Below are positions 8,990-18,021 of a stretch of DNA of 64,000 nt, piece after piece; the first letter of the stretch is position 1, and every line of letters starts with the position of its first letter. The notes beneath the pieces were generated by a model. It had not been told where the DNA came from and ran no database searches. It was given only the letters and a program-made list of their open reading frames with translations. Location of the stretch: the NCBI GenBank assembly GCA_003062205.1, contig PQCP01000104.1:38901-102900 (forward strand), read 5' to 3'. This stretch comes from Candidatus Sedimenticola endophacoides (GTDB lineage Bacteria; Pseudomonadota; Gammaproteobacteria; Chromatiales; Chromatiaceae). Made by a program: the position numbers and the translations under genes.

Positions 8990-9436
8990 ACTGAAACGCT
9001 CCTTGTTGCGAGTTATCCCGGATAATTCCTCCGCGAGTCCGGGTAAGAGTTTAATCAAGAGTGTCGCTACCTCGTGAAAGATTTTGGGACATCCCAGTCC
9101 CCAAAATCGACTCGCCAACGCGACAGCCGTTACTGCCCCGACCGTCCTGCGCTCATCACGACTCCGTCCCGCACATTGCAGCAAAGCTGCTCGTGCGCAA
9201 CTCCGTCATGATGACCACAATGACTCTACGGCGTGTCGGATGCGCTATTTGTATGCCCTACGTCACTCCCTATCGGTCGTAACTGCGGCCATACAACCGC
9301 GCCTACGCCTATCGGGGACTAACCGCCTTCGCTTCGCTCTCCATGGCGGTTAGCGGGGGTGGCGGTCGGTTGTCGTACACGACAACGTGAGCGCCGGGTG
9401 ATCCGTTCGTGAATGCGCCCCGGAATGCTGAACCAT
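8987..9436 (-). other. Possible upstream exon and leader of the unknown protein, containing copy 2
   Basis: On the minus strand an ATG at 9436, preceded by GAGGAA at good spacing, opens a frame of exactly 27 codons (MVQHSGAHSRTDHPALT...) that ends in phase 0 at element copy 2 (9355). After the element the same phase runs 22 codons (IKLLPGLAEELSGITRNKER, then F and S) directly into the MTDLN start at 8989. Exact removal of the element would extend the downstream protein to 412 aa. The alternative is that the element lies in the 5' untranslated region, since the MTDLN start has its own good ribosome binding site. Sequence alone does not decide. Confidence 0.4.
9056..9355 (-). mobile_element. 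300-bp intron-like element, copy 2 (minus strand)
   Basis: Complete copy in reverse orientation, reading on the minus strand from 9355 (CGCTAACC) to 9056 (CTCTTG). Flanks on that strand are CGCCACCCC before and ATTAAACTC after, with no duplication. Its orientation matches the gene whose coding region begins 66 bases downstream. So even the one inverted copy in the window is in sense relative to its host transcript. A direct read of the ends and of the two open frames inside shows no difference from the plus-strand copies. Confidence 0.95.
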
Positions 9437-9766
9437 GAGTGATTCCTCGCGGGGGCTTTTCGATCGGTATGCGGGAGTGGATGTTACAGCAAACGGGGTC
9501 AACTGATGGGAAGTGGAGCGGGTTTCAGTATTATCTGATACATATTTCGGTTAAATTCGAAGGGTGGTGTAATGTTAGCGGGACGTGTGCCGGGGTGGTG
9601 TCGCTGATTATTTTGTGGTGTTTGCCCGGGGTTGCATGACTTGCGTGAGCGTACTCTTACTGACCCGGCGGAGAATCTGAACCCATTTCCCTGGCGGTTT
9701 TCACAGAGCCTCTATACTTGGGATGGCGGCGTGAGCCGCCGCATCCCGTGCATGGAGGTATCCCTG
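9437..9766. other. Divergent intergenic region
   Basis: About 330 bases between the leader frame on the minus strand and the DUF1496-like gene on the plus strand. Base composition is more AT-rich than the surroundings. A TATACT at 9713-9718 could be a -10 box for the plus-strand gene, but no matching -35 is evident. An imperfect hairpin at 9720-9747 (GGGATG...CATCCC, arms extended by GCGGC/GCCGC) lies just before the ribosome binding site and may affect translation or mRNA stability. No convincing gene was found in either direction. Confidence 0.5.
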
Positions 9767-10006
9767 ATGAAAGATATCCGCAAGCCGCTTCAGGTGGGCG
9801 CCCCCGATCCGGAGCTGAGGAACTCTCCGGTGTTCGACGAGGCGGATGCCGATCTGCTCTCCTACGATGCCGAGTTGGAGAGTGGAGTCTGTTATCTCAA
9901 CGACCATCGGTTCGCCCTCGGCGATTATGTGTGCAGCGGGAACGAGCTGCTACGCTGCGCGGGGCGCGGCGTGTGGGTGCGTCAGGGGGACTGCGTCAAA
10001 AGCTGA
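9767..10006 (+). CDS. Small cysteine-containing protein, DUF1496-like
   Basis: A 79-aa cytoplasmic protein (MKDIRKPLQVGAPD...). The start ATG at 9767 has GGAGG ten bases upstream. The C-terminal half holds four cysteines in the pattern SGVCYLN...YVCSGNELLRC...GDC, which resembles the short DUF1496 family, where such cysteine pairs are conserved. The function is unknown. It stands alone ahead of htpX with about 120 bases between them, and it may share the heat-shock context only by position. The identification as DUF1496 is by eye and moderate. Confidence 0.65.
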   Translation: MKDIRKPLQVGAPDPELRNSPVFDEADADLLSYDAELESGVCYLNDHRFALGDYVCSGNELLRCAGRGVWVRQGDCVKS

Positions 10007-10035
10007 TCCCGGGCGCTGGTGCCCGACCGTCAGGA

Positions 10036-10062
10036 CTTGATACTATCCGATCAGCCCCAATA
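10036..10062 (+). promoter_or_regulatory. Candidate sigma-32 (heat shock) promoter of htpX
   Basis: CTTGAT at 10036-10041 and CCCCAATA at 10055-10062, separated by 13 bases, fit the RpoH consensus (CTTGAA, 13-17 bases, CCCCATNT) with one or two mismatches in each box. It lies about 70 bases before the htpX start. HtpX is a known heat-shock gene in Escherichia coli, which makes the match more credible. It was found by reading, not by a scored search. Confidence 0.55.
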
Positions 10063-10129
10063 GAGGGCTGTGTACCGGCGGGTGTGCGCCGCCGGTGGTG
10101 TGTCCTCTTACTTTTCAGGAAAGACCGAT

Positions 10130-11017
10130 ATGATGCGAATCGCGCTGTTTGTCGCCACCAATCTCGCCATCGTGGTGCTGATCAGTATTACCTTCCGCCT
10201 GCTCGGGATTGAGGGTGTGTTGCAGAGCAATGGGGTGGATCTCGACCTCAATGCCTTGCTGGTGATGTCGGCCGTGATCGGCTTCAGCGGCTCGTTCATC
10301 TCCCTGCTGATGTCGAAGTGGATGGCCAAGCGCAGCATGGGGGTGCAGATCCTCGACGCGCCGGCCACCTCCACCGAGCGCTGGCTGGTGGAGACGGTGC
10401 GCCGCCAGAGCCAGCAGGCGGGCATCGGCATGCCGGAGGTGGGGATCTTCAACTCTGCCTCGCCCAACGCCTTCGCCACTGGTTGGAACCGTAACAGCGC
10501 CCTGGTGGCGGTCAGCACCGGGCTGTTGCAGCAGATGAGCCAGGCCGAGGTGGAGGCGGTGCTGGGCCATGAGGTGAGCCATGTGGCCAACGGTGACATG
10601 ATCACTCTGGCCCTGATCCAGGGGGTGGTCAACACCTTCGTGGTGTTCCTGTCGCGGGTGATCGGCCATGTGGTGGACCGGGTGGTGTTCAAGACCGAAC
10701 GAGGTCACGGTCCAGCCTATTACGTCACCGCCATCGTCGCCGAGCTGGTCCTGGGGGTGCTCGCCAGTATCATCGTGATGTGGTTCTCGCGCCGACGCGA
10801 GTTCCGCGCCGATGCCGGGGGCGCCGCGCTGAGCAGCCGCCGCAAGATGGCCGATGCCCTGCGCCGGTTGCAGGCGATGCAGGAGCCGCAGCCGCTGCCG
10901 GACCAGTTTGCCGCCTTCGGCATCGCCGGTGGCCTGGGCGGTGGACTCAAGCGCCTGTTCATGACCCATCCGCCCCTCTCCGAGCGGATCGCCGCCCTGG
11001 AGGCCGCCACCGGCTGA
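10130..11017 (+). CDS. htpX: Membrane zinc metalloprotease HtpX
   Basis: HtpX (295 aa) is an inner-membrane M48-family protease that helps FtsH remove damaged membrane proteins. The N terminus [16 protein letters not shown] is typical of the family and forms the first membrane segment, with a second near residues 40-60 and two more after the active site. The zinc motif HEVSH (HEXXH) is present in [13 protein letters not shown] near residue 147, and the third zinc-ligand region EFRADAGGA follows. The ATG at 10130 has AGGAAAG upstream; a second ATG follows directly. A candidate sigma-32 promoter lies upstream. Confidence 0.95.
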   Translation: MMRIALFVATNLAIVVLISITFRLLGIEGVLQSNGVDLDLNALLVMSAVIGFSGSFISLLMSKWMAKRSMGVQILDAPATSTERWLVETVRRQSQQAGIGMPEVGIFNSASPNAFATGWNRNSALVAVSTGLLQQMSQAEVEAVLGHEVSHVANGDMITLALIQGVVNTFVVFLSRVIGHVVDRVVFKTERGHGPAYYVTAIVAELVLGVLASIIVMWFSRRREFRADAGGAALSSRRKMADALRRLQAMQEPQPLPDQFAAFGIAGGLGGGLKRLFMTHPPLSERIAALEAATG

Positions 11018-11039
11018 GCGCCGCGCCCCCCGGTTTGAA

Positions 11040-11243
11040 TCAATAGTGGGGCGGGGGTGGTTCGTCACCCGCCGCCACGCCGGTATGGTGCAGGGCCTTG
11101 AGCTGGTCGCGCAGGGCCTGGAGCTGGCGCGACTGCTCGTCGAGCTGATTCTGCTGGCGCGCCACCGTGGCGTTGAGTGCGGTGATGGCGTCGTCCTGGA
11201 ACGCCAGCCGGGTCTGCAGGTCGATCAGTTCCTGTTGGGTCAT
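11040..11243 (-). CDS. slyX: SlyX family protein
   Basis: A 67-aa protein with the SlyX pattern: MTQQELIDLQTRLAFQDDAI at the start, then a long coiled-coil rich in Gln, and a proline-histidine tail PPPPHY. SlyX proteins are short coiled-coil proteins of unknown role. The start ATG overlaps the stop of the upstream zapE gene by four bases (ATGA), so it is translationally coupled to it. Length and ends match the family. Confidence 0.9.
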   Translation of the reverse strand: MTQQELIDLQTRLAFQDDAITALNATVARQQNQLDEQSRQLQALRDQLKALHHTGVAAGDEPPPPHY

Positions 11244-12337
11244 GGGCGGTGCTCCCGTGATAGGTAGTCGGTGGATTGCATCTCCCGCAGGCGGCTGCTG
11301 GCGCGCTGGAAATCGAAGGCCAGGCGTTCCCCCTGGTAGAGGGCGTCGGGGGGTTCGGCGGCGCTGATGATCAGCTTCACTCCCCGGTCGTAGAAGGCGT
11401 CTATCAGGTAGAGGAAGCGGCGCGTGGCGTCGTCCAGGGCCGGCCCGAGCAGGGGGATGTCGGAGATCATCACGGTGTGAAAGCGCCGCGCCAGCTCCAG
11501 ATAGTCGGCCTGGCTGCGCGGTGGTCCGCAGAGGGCCGTGAAGTCGAACCAGACCAGGTCGTCGGCCACCCGGCGCACCGGTATGTCGCGGTGCGCCACG
11601 TGGATGTGCCCGTTGCGCCGTCCGGGTTCCGGCGCCAGTCGTTCGAACTCCTGCTCCAGGGCCTGTTCCACCCCGGCGTCCAGGGGGGTGTGGTAGACCG
11701 GCGCCTGTTCCAGGTAGCGCAGGCGGTAGTCGGTGCCGCCGCCGAGCTCCAGGACCCGGGTGTGGCGCTTGAGCAGGGCGATGGCGGGAAGGAAACTGGC
11801 GCGCTGGATGCCGTCGCGGTAGAGGTCGTCGGGACGGGTGTTGGAGGTGGTGACCAGGGTCACGCCGCGCCGAAACAGGGCGCGCAGCAGCCCGGCCAGG
11901 ATCATGGCGTCGCCGATGTCGCTGACGATGAATTCGTCGAGGCAGATGACCCGCGCCCCGGTTGCCAGCTCCCCGGCCACCCGCTCCAGCGGATCGGGCC
12001 GCCCCCGCAGGGTGGCCAGCCGCTCGTGGGCGCGCGCCATCAGTTGGTGGAAGTGCAGCCGCAGCTTGTCTTCGATGGGGAGCTGGTTGAAGAAGATATC
12101 CACCAGCCAGGTCTTGCCTCGACCCACGCCACCCCACAGATAGAGCCCGGTAGCCGACGGTGCGGGCGCGCGCGCGGCCGACCAGGGCAGGGTAAAACGC
12201 CGCCGCCGGGGAGGCGCTTGCAGCAGTGCCCGGTGGAGCTGCTCCAGGGCCTGGACCGCCGTCTCCTGGGCGGGGTCCGGGAGTATCCCGGGGTCCGAAA
12301 GCCGCTGGCGGTAGTACTGTTCGGGGCCGCCACTCAT
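11240..12337 (-). CDS. zapE: Cell division protein ZapE (AFG1-like ATPase)
   Basis: A 365-aa P-loop ATPase of the AFG1 family. The Walker A motif is GGVGRGKT (about residue 70) and the Walker B motif is VICLDEF. The arginine-finger/sensor region TLVTTSNTRPDDLYRDGIQR follows. The conserved start of the family (YYRQRL... then ALEQLHR) is present. In Escherichia coli ZapE associates with the Z-ring late in division and in stress conditions. It is followed by slyX with a four-base overlap. No oddity was noticed. Confidence 0.93.
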   Translation of the reverse strand: MSGGPEQYYRQRLSDPGILPDPAQETAVQALEQLHRALLQAPPRRRRFTLPWSAARAPAPSATGLYLWGGVGRGKTWLVDIFFNQLPIEDKLRLHFHQLMARAHERLATLRGRPDPLERVAGELATGARVICLDEFIVSDIGDAMILAGLLRALFRRGVTLVTTSNTRPDDLYRDGIQRASFLPAIALLKRHTRVLELGGGTDYRLRYLEQAPVYHTPLDAGVEQALEQEFERLAPEPGRRNGHIHVAHRDIPVRRVADDLVWFDFTALCGPPRSQADYLELARRFHTVMISDIPLLGPALDDATRRFLYLIDAFYDRGVKLIISAAEPPDALYQGERLAFDFQRASSRLREMQSTDYLSREHRP

Positions 12338-12392
12338 GGGCGTGGTGTGGTGTGCCGACGGGGTGCGTCGCCGGCCGCGAAACCGGTGGAGA

Positions 12393-12734
12393 TCATTCGT
12401 CGCCCGGGGGAAAACGATCGTCCAGGTTGGCGGGGCAGAGTACCGTGCGCATGGTGCCGATCAGGGTCAGCAGCTGGCCGTTGCGGATGCGGTAGTAGAT
12501 GCGGTTCGCCTCCTTGCGGGAGGTGACGATGTTCTTGTTGCGCAGCTGCTCCAGGTGTTGCGAGATATTGCTTTGCGAGGTGCCGGTCTTCTCCACGATC
12601 TCTCCCACCGAGAGTTCGTCATCGCCGAGGGAGCAGAGGATCTTCCAGCGCAGGGGGTGGGCCATCGCCTTGAGGGCATTGGCGGTGAGTGTGGTGTCTT
12701 CGTTCGGGATTTCGGGTTCGCTCGGCTCGTTCAT
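12393..12734 (-). CDS. ArsR-family winged-helix transcriptional regulator
   Basis: A 113-aa DNA-binding protein with an ArsR/SmtB-type fold: ALKAMAHPLRWKILCSLGDD, then the recognition helix region GTSQSNISQHLEQL, then the wing KEANRIYYRIRNG. The start ATG at 12734 has GAGGAA six bases upstream; an in-frame start 13 codons earlier has no such support. No classical metal-binding ELCVCDL box was seen, so the inducer is not predicted; redox- or sulfur-responsive members of the family look similar. Only a short gap separates it from the response regulator upstream. Confidence 0.88.
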   Translation of the reverse strand: MNEPSEPEIPNEDTTLTANALKAMAHPLRWKILCSLGDDELSVGEIVEKTGTSQSNISQHLEQLRNKNIVTSRKEANRIYYRIRNGQLLTLIGTMRTVLCPANLDDRFPPGDE

Positions 12735-12769
12735 CTTCGGTTCCTCGGCGCGGTTACGCGCCACGCGGG

Positions 12770-13615
12770 TCAATCATCGCCCGCTTGTTTGATATATCCC
12801 GTCATGTTCTTGGCGATACAGATTATATTCGCTATTGCCCCGTCGGGATCAAGGATCGCGGTGCGCGAGAAGAGGATCGGCACCCGCCGCCCCTCGCGGG
12901 TGATGAAGCGCGCCTCGATCTTGCTCAAGGCGCCGGTGCGGATCAGCGCCTCCAGCCAGGTCCCCATGAAGGCGCCGGCCTGTTCGTCCTCCCCCTCCTC
13001 GAAGATGTCTCCGATCTGCATTCCCAGCAGATCTCGCTCGCTGTAGTTGAGCATGCCGCAGGCGGCCGGGTTGGCCTCGACGATACCGCCCCCGGGATTG
13101 AGCACCAGCAGTGCCTCGCCCATGTAGCGGATGATGTTCTCCAGGTGCTGCTTGGCCTGGTCCAGCTCGGCGGTGCGTTCGGCCACCTTCTGTTCGAGTA
13201 CGATATTGAGGTTGCGCTCTTTCTCAATGAGGCGGAAGTAGGTGCTGATCTTGTTGATCAACTGGTTGTCGTCGATCGGCTTCAGCAGGTAGTCCACCGC
13301 GCCCACGTCGTAGCCCTTCTGCTGGAACTCCTGCGCCTTGAAGGCGGCGGTGAGGAAGATGATCGGGATGTCGCGGCTCTTTTTGCGGATCTTGAGCATG
13401 GAGGCGGTCTGGAAGCCATCCATCTCGGGCATCTGTATGTCGAGGATGATCAGGTCGATATCGCCCTCGCGCAGGGCGATGTCCAGCGCCTGCTGGCCCG
13501 AGGTCGCCTCCAGGATCTCCACGTCCATATGCTCGCGGACCAGGGTGCGCAGGGTGAACAGGTTGTGTTCGTGATCGTCGACGATCAGGAGTTTGAAGCC
13601 GCTGTAGCCGGTCAT
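12770..13615 (-). CDS. Response regulator with receiver and PAS domains
   Basis: A 281-aa cytoplasmic protein. Residues 1-125 form a receiver with the acidic pocket (LLIVDDH), phospho-acceptor Asp in LIILDIQMPEMDGF near residue 57, the Thr in FLTAAF and the Lys in LLKPID. A coiled-coil linker (LEQKVAERTAELDQAKQHLE) leads to a PAS domain at about 160-275. There is no output DNA-binding or enzyme domain, so it may relay a signal through PAS-mediated contacts. It lies nine bases after the hybrid kinase gene, which is its probable partner. Confidence 0.9.
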   Translation of the reverse strand: MTGYSGFKLLIVDDHEHNLFTLRTLVREHMDVEILEATSGQQALDIALREGDIDLIILDIQMPEMDGFQTASMLKIRKKSRDIPIIFLTAAFKAQEFQQKGYDVGAVDYLLKPIDDNQLINKISTYFRLIEKERNLNIVLEQKVAERTAELDQAKQHLENIIRYMGEALLVLNPGGGIVEANPAACGMLNYSERDLLGMQIGDIFEEGEDEQAGAFMGTWLEALIRTGALSKIEARFITREGRRVPILFSRTAILDPDGAIANIICIAKNMTGYIKQAGDD

Positions 13616-13624
13616 CTTCTCTCG

Positions 13625-15952
13625 CTATGTCTCCCGTGGGGCCAGGTGGCGGGCGATCGCCAGGTGTAGTCGGGCGGGGTCGATGGGCCGGGGGACGAAG
13701 TCGTTCACCCCGGCCACGAGGCAGCCCTCGCGCTCGCTCTCGTCGGCCGATTCGGTGAGCACGACCACCGAGAGTGCGGCATGGCCCCGGGTTGCCCTTA
13801 TGGCCCTGATCGTATCACAGCCGTCGGGCAGCAGCATGCGGGGGGTGGCCAGCAGGATGGAGAACGGTTCCTCCTCCAGCGCCTCGCACGCCTCCTCCCC
13901 GTCGCCGGCGGCGGTCACCTCCAGGCCCCAGCGCTCCAGCAGTGGGGTGAGCTGCAGCAGGAGGCGTACGTCGTCCTCCAGGATCAGGGCGCGATGTCCG
14001 GCAAAGCCGGGTTCCTGCCGGGTTGGGGCGGGCGTGGGTGTGGGCTGTTCCTCCGCGGGGCTGTGCGGTGGGTGCGGGGGGCTGGGGGGGGAGGTGTGGG
14101 GCCGGTAGGCCAGGGGCAACAGCAGAGAGAAGGTGGAGCCGCCCCCGATCTCACTGTTGAGTTCGATGTGTCCGCCGAGCAGGTGGGCCAGTTGCTGGCT
14201 GATGGCCAGCCCCAGGCCGGTGCCTCCATAGCGCCGGTTGGTGGAGCCGTCGCCCTGGCGGAACGCCTCGAAGATATGGCCCTGCTGCTCCTCGGGGATG
14301 CCGATGCCGGTGTCGCGCACGCCGATGCGCAGTTCGCAGTCGCAGGCCGGGGACGGTGCGATCGGCTGCAGGGTGATCACGACCCCGCCCTGGCGGGTGA
14401 ATTTGACCGCGTTGGAGAGAAAGTTCTTGATGATCTGACGCACCTTGCTGAGGTCGGTGGCGATGTTGTGGGGCGCGCGCGGGTCGATCTCCAGCTTCAG
14501 CCACAGCCCCTTGGCCTCGAACTGGGGGTGTACCAGGGTGATCAGCTCTTCGAGCATCGGGGCTACTTCGACCTGCTCGATATCCAGGGTGGTCTTGCGC
14601 GCCTCGATGCGTGACAGGTCCAGGATGTTGTCGATCAGGGTTTGCAGATCGCTACCCGCCTCGTGGATCACGCGCGCCTTTTCAGCCTGGTCTGGATTCA
14701 GGCCGCTGCGTTGATCGGCCAGCAGCTTCGATAGCAGCAGGATCGAGTTGAGCGGGGTGCGCAGCTCGTGGCTGACGTTTGCCAGGAACTGTGATTTGTA
14801 ACGGTTCGACTCCTCCAGTTCCCGGGCGTGAGCGCGCAGGTTGCGGCTGTTTTTGCTGTGCTCCACCGAGAGCTGGGAGAGGTTGTCGCCGAGGCGGCGC
14901 AGCTCCTGGGGGCCGCGCCAGGAGAAGGTCACAGGCTGCTCGGTCTCCAGGGTGCGCTGGATGCCCTCGGTCAGCTCCTTGCCCAGGCGGTCGGCGCGGT
15001 TGGAGAAGAGGCGGGCTGCGAACCAGACGAAGATCACCAGACCGAACACAATGCTCAGCACGCGCACCGTCATGGTGTCGCGGAACTCGGCGATGGGCGA
15101 GGGGTCGACGTGGCGCCCCACCCAGAGGGCACCCGCCTGTTCGGTGCGGAACAGCGGCACCCACATGATTTGCTGTCCATCGCCGCTCCACAGCGCCGGT
15201 GCGTTGCTGGCGAACAGCTCCTTCAGCCCCTGGAATCGATCAAAGGCGCTGTCGCCCCGCGCTTCGCCCGGGTAGCGCAGGAACTCGCCATTGTCCTGCA
15301 CCCACAGGGTGTTGCGGTAGACGCGCGCCATGCCGCCGACATCGATCACGATCATGGCGGTGCCGATGTTGCCGGTGCTGGTCTGGCCCTGGATGGGGCT
15401 GACCAGGCGCAGGGTCATGTAGCGTCTCGGATCCAGGGCGCCTGCCTGCGGATCGAGGCTGATGGAGCTGACCCGGGGGGGGCCGGGCTCTCTGTTCATC
15501 GCCGCCCGCAGCAGCTCGGGCGGCAGGGGTTGCGGGCGCTCGGTGGTCGGTTGCCAGTCGCCGCTGGCGATGTCGCGGTCGAGCCAGAAACGCTCCACGC
15601 CGTCGCGGTCGAAGAACACGATCTGAATGATGTCGAGCTGGTCCTGCATGATCTGGTTGAGCCACTGGGCGTAGCGGGTGCGCGCCAGGTCGATCGCCTC
15701 GGTGGGGCTGGCCCCGTCGCCGATCACCGAGCCCGGCTCCGGCAGCTTGGCGAGCAGCCGCACCATCTCCTCGCGGCTTGCCAGGTGCTGGTCCAGATCG
15801 CGGAAATCGGCCCGCAGGTTTTGCAGGTGGGCCTTGTGGTAGAACAGCTCCATGCGCTCCAGGACCAGCGGCAGGTTGATCACCACGGCGGCGAGCAGCG
15901 GCACCAGGGCGAACAGAAAGGAGAAGATGAAGATATGGGTGCGCAGTTTCAC
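13625..15952 (-). CDS. Hybrid sensor histidine kinase with degenerate receiver
   Basis: A 775-aa membrane kinase. An N-terminal membrane segment is followed by a long extracytoplasmic sensor region, a second membrane segment near residue 300, a HisKA domain with H-box NVSHELRTPLN near residue 387, a HATPase domain (RDTGIGIPEEQQG, GGTGLGLAIS), a Pro-rich linker, and a C-terminal receiver. In that receiver the phospho-acceptor position is Thr (FSILLATPRMLLPDG, where LLxD is expected) and the usual Lys is Arg (PRPID), so it probably cannot be phosphorylated. The start is GTG at 15952 with AAGGA upstream. The response regulator 13615-12770 follows directly and may receive the phosphate. Confidence 0.9.
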   Translation of the reverse strand: MKLRTHIFIFSFLFALVPLLAAVVINLPLVLERMELFYHKAHLQNLRADFRDLDQHLASREEMVRLLAKLPEPGSVIGDGASPTEAIDLARTRYAQWLNQIMQDQLDIIQIVFFDRDGVERFWLDRDIASGDWQPTTERPQPLPPELLRAAMNREPGPPRVSSISLDPQAGALDPRRYMTLRLVSPIQGQTSTGNIGTAMIVIDVGGMARVYRNTLWVQDNGEFLRYPGEARGDSAFDRFQGLKELFASNAPALWSGDGQQIMWVPLFRTEQAGALWVGRHVDPSPIAEFRDTMTVRVLSIVFGLVIFVWFAARLFSNRADRLGKELTEGIQRTLETEQPVTFSWRGPQELRRLGDNLSQLSVEHSKNSRNLRAHARELEESNRYKSQFLANVSHELRTPLNSILLLSKLLADQRSGLNPDQAEKARVIHEAGSDLQTLIDNILDLSRIEARKTTLDIEQVEVAPMLEELITLVHPQFEAKGLWLKLEIDPRAPHNIATDLSKVRQIIKNFLSNAVKFTRQGGVVITLQPIAPSPACDCELRIGVRDTGIGIPEEQQGHIFEAFRQGDGSTNRRYGGTGLGLAISQQLAHLLGGHIELNSEIGGGSTFSLLLPLAYRPHTSPPSPPHPPHSPAEEQPTPTPAPTRQEPGFAGHRALILEDDVRLLLQLTPLLERWGLEVTAAGDGEEACEALEEEPFSILLATPRMLLPDGCDTIRAIRATRGHAALSVVVLTESADESEREGCLVAGVNDFVPRPIDPARLHLAIARHLAPRET

Positions 15953-16059
15953 GGAGGTGTCCTTCAGACGGTCGCACCACATTACCCCAAAGCGCTCGGC
16001 ATGGAAAATGTCCGGAGAGGGTGTGAGGCGTGAGGATCTCGTCGCGCTGTAGGGAGCGG

Positions 16060-17151
16060 TCAGGAATGCGCGATTTGGTTGCGGCCGCGGTTCTTCGCCT
16101 GGTAGAGGAGTTGGTCGGCCTGTTCAACGAGTGCCGCCGGGGCCTGTTTCATGTCCGGCACCCGGGTGGCGACGCCGGCGCTGACGGTGATGTTGGGCGC
16201 GACGGAGGAGTGCCCGTGGGGGATCAGCAGGTGGGCAACCGACGTGCGGCAAATCCTGGCCAGCTCGATCGCCTTTTCGGCCGGTTCGCCGGAGAGCAGG
16301 AAGGTGAACTCCTCCCCGCCGTAGCGGGCGAAAAAATCACCGGACCGGTTGGCCCACGCGTTCAGTGCCCGGGCTACCCGTTTCAGGCATTCGTCCCCTT
16401 TTATGTGTCCGTGGTGATCGTTGTAGGCCTTGAAGAAGTCGATATCGAACAGGATCAGGGAGATCGGCCGCCGTTTTCTCTTGCAGCGGTTCCACTCCCG
16501 CTCCAGCACCTCGTCAAACGCCCTGCGGTTGGCCACCCCGGTCAGGGGGTCCTGATGGGAGAGTCGATCCAGTTCGGCGATCAGTGCCTGCTCACGCCGG
16601 TCCTGGCGGGCCTTCTCGATCAGCAGGCCGTAGGTGGATACGAAGGGTTCGAGGAACTCGGCGACGGCCGCCTGGTAGCCGCCCCGGCGATTGGCCAGCC
16701 CCATGACGCCGACCACTCTGCCGGCCACCCCCTTGATCGGCAGGCCGAGGAATGACTGGAGCGGCGGATGTCCCTCCGCCTTGGGGTAGCCGCCGCGCCG
16801 TGGGTCGGTGTCCGGGTCGTTGGCGATCACCGGCTCGCCGCTGGTGATGGCGGCGCCCCAGAGGCTGTTGAAATTGAAGAAGTCGAGTCCCCGCTCCCGA
16901 TTTTGATCGTGGAATTCCCGCAACTCGTCGGTCCAGGCGACATTGCTGATTATGTGTGAACGGATGAATGGCGTCCCGTCCTCCTGGTGCATCAGTTCGC
17001 AGATGAAACCGAATTCACTCTGGGAGAGATAGAGCAGTTCGGTCAGGGCGCTTTCGCACCAGCCATAGCGGATGCCGGAGTGCAGAAACTCCAGTTGCAT
17101 CACCCGGATCGCTTCCAGGAGTCGGTTTTCCAGCGCGGGAGTCTGTCGCAT
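16060..17151 (-). CDS. GAF-type sensor diguanylate cyclase
   Basis: A 363-aa soluble protein. The first 185 residues have GAF character (EFGFICELMHQEDG, FLGLPIKGVAGRVVGVMGLANR). A GGDEF domain follows: HQDPLTGVANRRAFD, FDIDFFKAYNDHHGH, and the active motif YGGEEF near residue 275. The catalytic residues look intact, so it should make cyclic di-GMP in response to a ligand or redox signal in the GAF domain. It has no EAL domain. It stands alone, divergent from truC. Confidence 0.92.
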   Translation of the reverse strand: MRQTPALENRLLEAIRVMQLEFLHSGIRYGWCESALTELLYLSQSEFGFICELMHQEDGTPFIRSHIISNVAWTDELREFHDQNRERGLDFFNFNSLWGAAITSGEPVIANDPDTDPRRGGYPKAEGHPPLQSFLGLPIKGVAGRVVGVMGLANRRGGYQAAVAEFLEPFVSTYGLLIEKARQDRREQALIAELDRLSHQDPLTGVANRRAFDEVLEREWNRCKRKRRPISLILFDIDFFKAYNDHHGHIKGDECLKRVARALNAWANRSGDFFARYGGEEFTFLLSGEPAEKAIELARICRTSVAHLLIPHGHSSVAPNITVSAGVATRVPDMKQAPAALVEQADQLLYQAKNRGRNQIAHS

Positions 17152-17301
17152 GGCCGCTGCCCTTGTCGCCTTGGTCCGGGGGCTTGCGCGTGCGTTTCAT
17201 GGCGGTTTCACCCCCTGCTGTAAACATATCAGGTTGATTGCCCGGATGGGAAGCGTGCCGCGGGTGGGTGTCCGGTAGGTGGTGCGGGTTAGAATGGGGA
17301 C

Positions 17302-18021
17302 ATGGAGCCGCTGCAGATTCTCTATCGAGACGAAAATTATGTCGCCGTGCATAAGCCGGCGGGGCTGTTGGTGCACCGTTCGTGGCTGGCCGGACGGGAG
17401 GAGGGGCAGCGCTTCGCCCTGCAGATGACGCGCGATCAGCTGGGGCGCTGGGTCTATCCGGTGCACCGGCTGGACCGCCCCACCTCCGGGGTGCTGGTCT
17501 TCGGGTTCAGCTCCGGGGCGGCGCGCCGCCTGGTGCGGGAGTTCGAACAGCGGCGGATCGAGAAGCGCTACCTGGCGGTGGTGCGGGGCTACGCCGAGGC
17601 GCGGGGTGAGATCGACTATCCGCTGCTGGCGGAGGATGGGGTCGCGCCCCAGCGGGCGGTTACCGGCTATCGCCGTCTGGCCACGGTGGAGCTGGAGGTG
17701 GCGGTGGGACGCTACGCCACGGCCCGCTACTCCCTGCTGGAGGTGTTCCCGCGAACCGGACGGATGCGTCAGATCCGCAAGCACATGAAGCACATCTTCC
17801 ACCCCATCGTGGGCGATACCTCTCATGGGGATGGACGGCACAACCGGATGTTCCGCGAGCGTTTCGATTGCCGGAGGCTGCTGTTGCAGGCCAATCGTCT
17901 GGGGTTCCGGCACCCCTACGAGGGTGGGGAGGTGCGCATCGGTGCGGGTGCGGATCCGGAGCTGGCGCGCCTGTTCGCGCAGCTCGGCTGGTCGCGTTGG
18001 CTGGAGGCTACAGGGTCCTGA
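17302..18021 (+). CDS. truC: tRNA pseudouridine synthase, TruC/RluA family
   Basis: A 239-aa pseudouridine synthase. The catalytic motif HRLDRPTSG carries the active-site Asp, and the opening ILYRDENYVAVHKPAGLLVH and the later RTGRMRQIRKHMKHI are family signatures. The length and C-terminal region fit TruC, which modifies U65 of tRNA, better than the longer RluA-C-D proteins with S4 domains. Its 3' end overlaps the convergent bcp gene by 14 bases. The gene is preceded by an 80-base divergent gap. Confidence 0.88.
   Translation: MEPLQILYRDENYVAVHKPAGLLVHRSWLAGREEGQRFALQMTRDQLGRWVYPVHRLDRPTSGVLVFGFSSGAARRLVREFEQRRIEKRYLAVVRGYAEARGEIDYPLLAEDGVAPQRAVTGYRRLATVELEVAVGRYATARYSLLEVFPRTGRMRQIRKHMKHIFHPIVGDTSHGDGRHNRMFRERFDCRRLLLQANRLGFRHPYEGGEVRIGAGADPELARLFAQLGWSRWLEATGS

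Noticed and set aside
9439..9639. 66-codon frame in the divergent region
   Set aside because: No ribosome binding site, biased composition, and no similarity; treated as intergenic.
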